From a virus, in IMG/VR virus record IMGVR_UViG_3300050132_000084, positions 64,001 through 128,000 of that record: 64,000 nt of DNA; one strand, written 5' to 3'. Both the position numbers and the translations under genes were made by a program. A model generated the notes under the pieces. The model did no database searches, had not been told where the DNA came from, and worked only from the letters and a program-made list of their open reading frames with translations. Below, one piece after another: positions 63,360 through 64,000 of this stretch (position 1 is the stretch's first letter; every line of letters starts with the position of its first letter).

Positions 63360-63544
63360 TTCTACCAATAGAATGGAATGAATTCGACAATTATAAAGAA
63401 TCAGAAATTCACTGTAAATGTGGGTGTATATTCATTTCTCATTACCAAAAAATTTATGGCGAACACCCACATTATATCACCAGAAAAAATTGTCCAATGT
63501 GTACTTCCAAAGAACATGCAATTAAAGTATCATTATTAAATTAA
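63356..63544 (+). CDS. Small zinc-finger protein, 62 aa
   Basis: Cysteine pairs HCKCGCIF and NCPMC, separated by HYQKIYGEHPH, likely bind zinc. ATGA coupling to the repeat gene and a one-base gap to the Acb1-like gene. Confidence 0.6.
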   Translation: MILPIEWNEFDNYKESEIHCKCGCIFISHYQKIYGEHPHYITRKNCPMCTSKEHAIKVSLLN

Positions 63545-63545
63545 C

Positions 63546-63995
63546 ATGATATCATTTAAACAATTCCTTCATGAAAATACTAAACCATTATACGTTTCAC
63601 GCAAACTGAATAACGCCTCACAATTAGTTGCATGGGCCAAAGAAAATGGATTCGTCGATATACTGAATCCAGATGATATGCATGTTACTATAGCATATTC
63701 CAAATCACCCATGAATTGGGCTATCATCAAACCCCATACCCATGATCTAACCGTTCAGGATGAATCAAGATGCATTAAAACCCTTGGTAATGCATCCGTA
63801 CTCAGAATAGACTCAGCAGAGCTACAACACCGCTTTAAACAGTTTATTCAAGCTGGTGCATCATACGATCATCCTGATTATCAACCACATGTGACTATTT
63901 CCTATACGAAACAAAATAAAGATGGTATCAAACCATTCACTGGTATACTACAATTTGGTGCAGAAAAATTCGAACCAATTGATGAAGATAAATAG
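63546..63995 (+). CDS. acb1: Acb1-like anti-CBASS cyclic-nucleotide phosphodiesterase with capsid-targeting-like N terminus
   Basis: 149 residues. 2H-phosphoesterase layout with two H-x-T motifs: DDMHVTIAYSKSPMNWAIIK (residues about 42-61) and DYQPHVTISYTKQNKDG (about 117-133), preceded by LYVSRKLNNASQLVAWAKEN, all as in Acb1 of T4-like phages, which cleaves cyclic oligonucleotide signals of CBASS. It starts MISFKQFLHENTK, the short N-terminal motif shared with other putative packaged proteins here. Complete in the window. Confidence 0.8.
   Translation: MISFKQFLHENTKPLYVSRKLNNASQLVAWAKENGFVDILNPDDMHVTIAYSKSPMNWAIIKPHTHDLTVQDESRCIKTLGNASVLRIDSAELQHRFKQFIQAGASYDHPDYQPHVTISYTKQNKDGIKPFTGILQFGAEKFEPIDEDK
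63987..63994 (+). promoter_or_regulatory. Possible late-like promoter (GATAAATA)
   Basis: GATAAATAGTCATT at the end of the Acb1-like gene, matching TATAAATAGTCATT before the lysozyme; would drive a gene outside the window. Confidence 0.4.
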
Positions 63996-64000
63996 TCATT

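Overview
The window is a 64 kb piece of a large, AT-rich, T4-like myovirus (contractile tail), probably one with a genome well above this size. The evidence is direct. It encodes T4-type baseplate and tail proteins (gp26, gp27, gp48, gp53, gp54-like, a gp5-type spike), head-completion proteins (gp4, gp2-like), and the T4 replication and late-transcription set (RNase H, DsbA, gp33, gp59, gp32). It also has the PseT kinase-phosphatase, with inner- and outer-membrane spanins that point to a Gram-negative host. Most genes are small, tightly packed, coupled by ATGA overlaps and unrecognisable.

Layout. 1-6.8 kb: end of thyX, spanins, a class II ribonucleotide reductase interrupted by an intein at its catalytic cysteine, a glycosyltransferase and a deoxynucleotidase. 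6.8-11.6 kb: an accessory block of small genes, each group behind a strong sigma70-type promoter, with a degenerate tRNA-like sequence. 11.6-27.8 kb: the T4 block rnh...dsbA...33-59-32 in T4 order. It is expanded by an A1-like phosphoesterase, an NAD+ salvage pair (NMNAT-Nudix and NAMPT), SprT, DNA ligase, T4-type lysozyme and a SleB hydrolase. 27.8-31.2 kb (minus): gp26 with a likely frameshift extension, a holin-like protein and a tape-measure-like protein. 31.3-37.4 kb: accessory genes, including two deaminase or pyrophosphohydrolase-type enzymes and a GC-rich insert carrying a single ubiquitin-like domain protein. 37.3-43.9 kb: ADP-ribosyltransferase plus baseplate and head genes. 44-50 kb (minus): PseT, RNA ligase and small genes. 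50-57 kb: dCMP deaminase and a minus-strand cluster of repeat proteins. 57-64 kb: a multi-enzyme tail spike, a TPR-glycosyltransferase, a second GC-rich cassette, another repeat protein and an Acb1-like anti-CBASS phosphodiesterase.

The most unusual content is a dispersed family of at least eleven loci encoding tandem 24-residue repeats (consensus roughly HRDKLVNDSDxxVRxxVAxHGNDS). They are near-identical at DNA level but differ in the order and choice of variable residues, and several are broken by small indels. I read them as LRV/HEAT-like solenoids built by recombination of 72-bp cassettes; function unknown.

A second theme is delivered or counter-defence cargo. Five otherwise unrelated proteins, including the ADP-ribosyltransferase and the Acb1-like enzyme, start with a short MKxFxxFL-type sequence that resembles the T4 capsid-targeting sequence. 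The NAD+ salvage pair and the ubiquitin-like protein may also act against host defences.

Regulation appears two-tiered. Early and accessory genes have TTGACA-N16-18-TATAAT promoters, many followed by a conserved ATTnTATnG element that makes the -10 palindromic. Virion and lysis genes have T4-late-like TATAAATA boxes, consistent with the encoded gp33-like coactivator. Several small genes appear frameshifted by one base in homopolymer runs, so some breaks may be assembly errors rather than biology.
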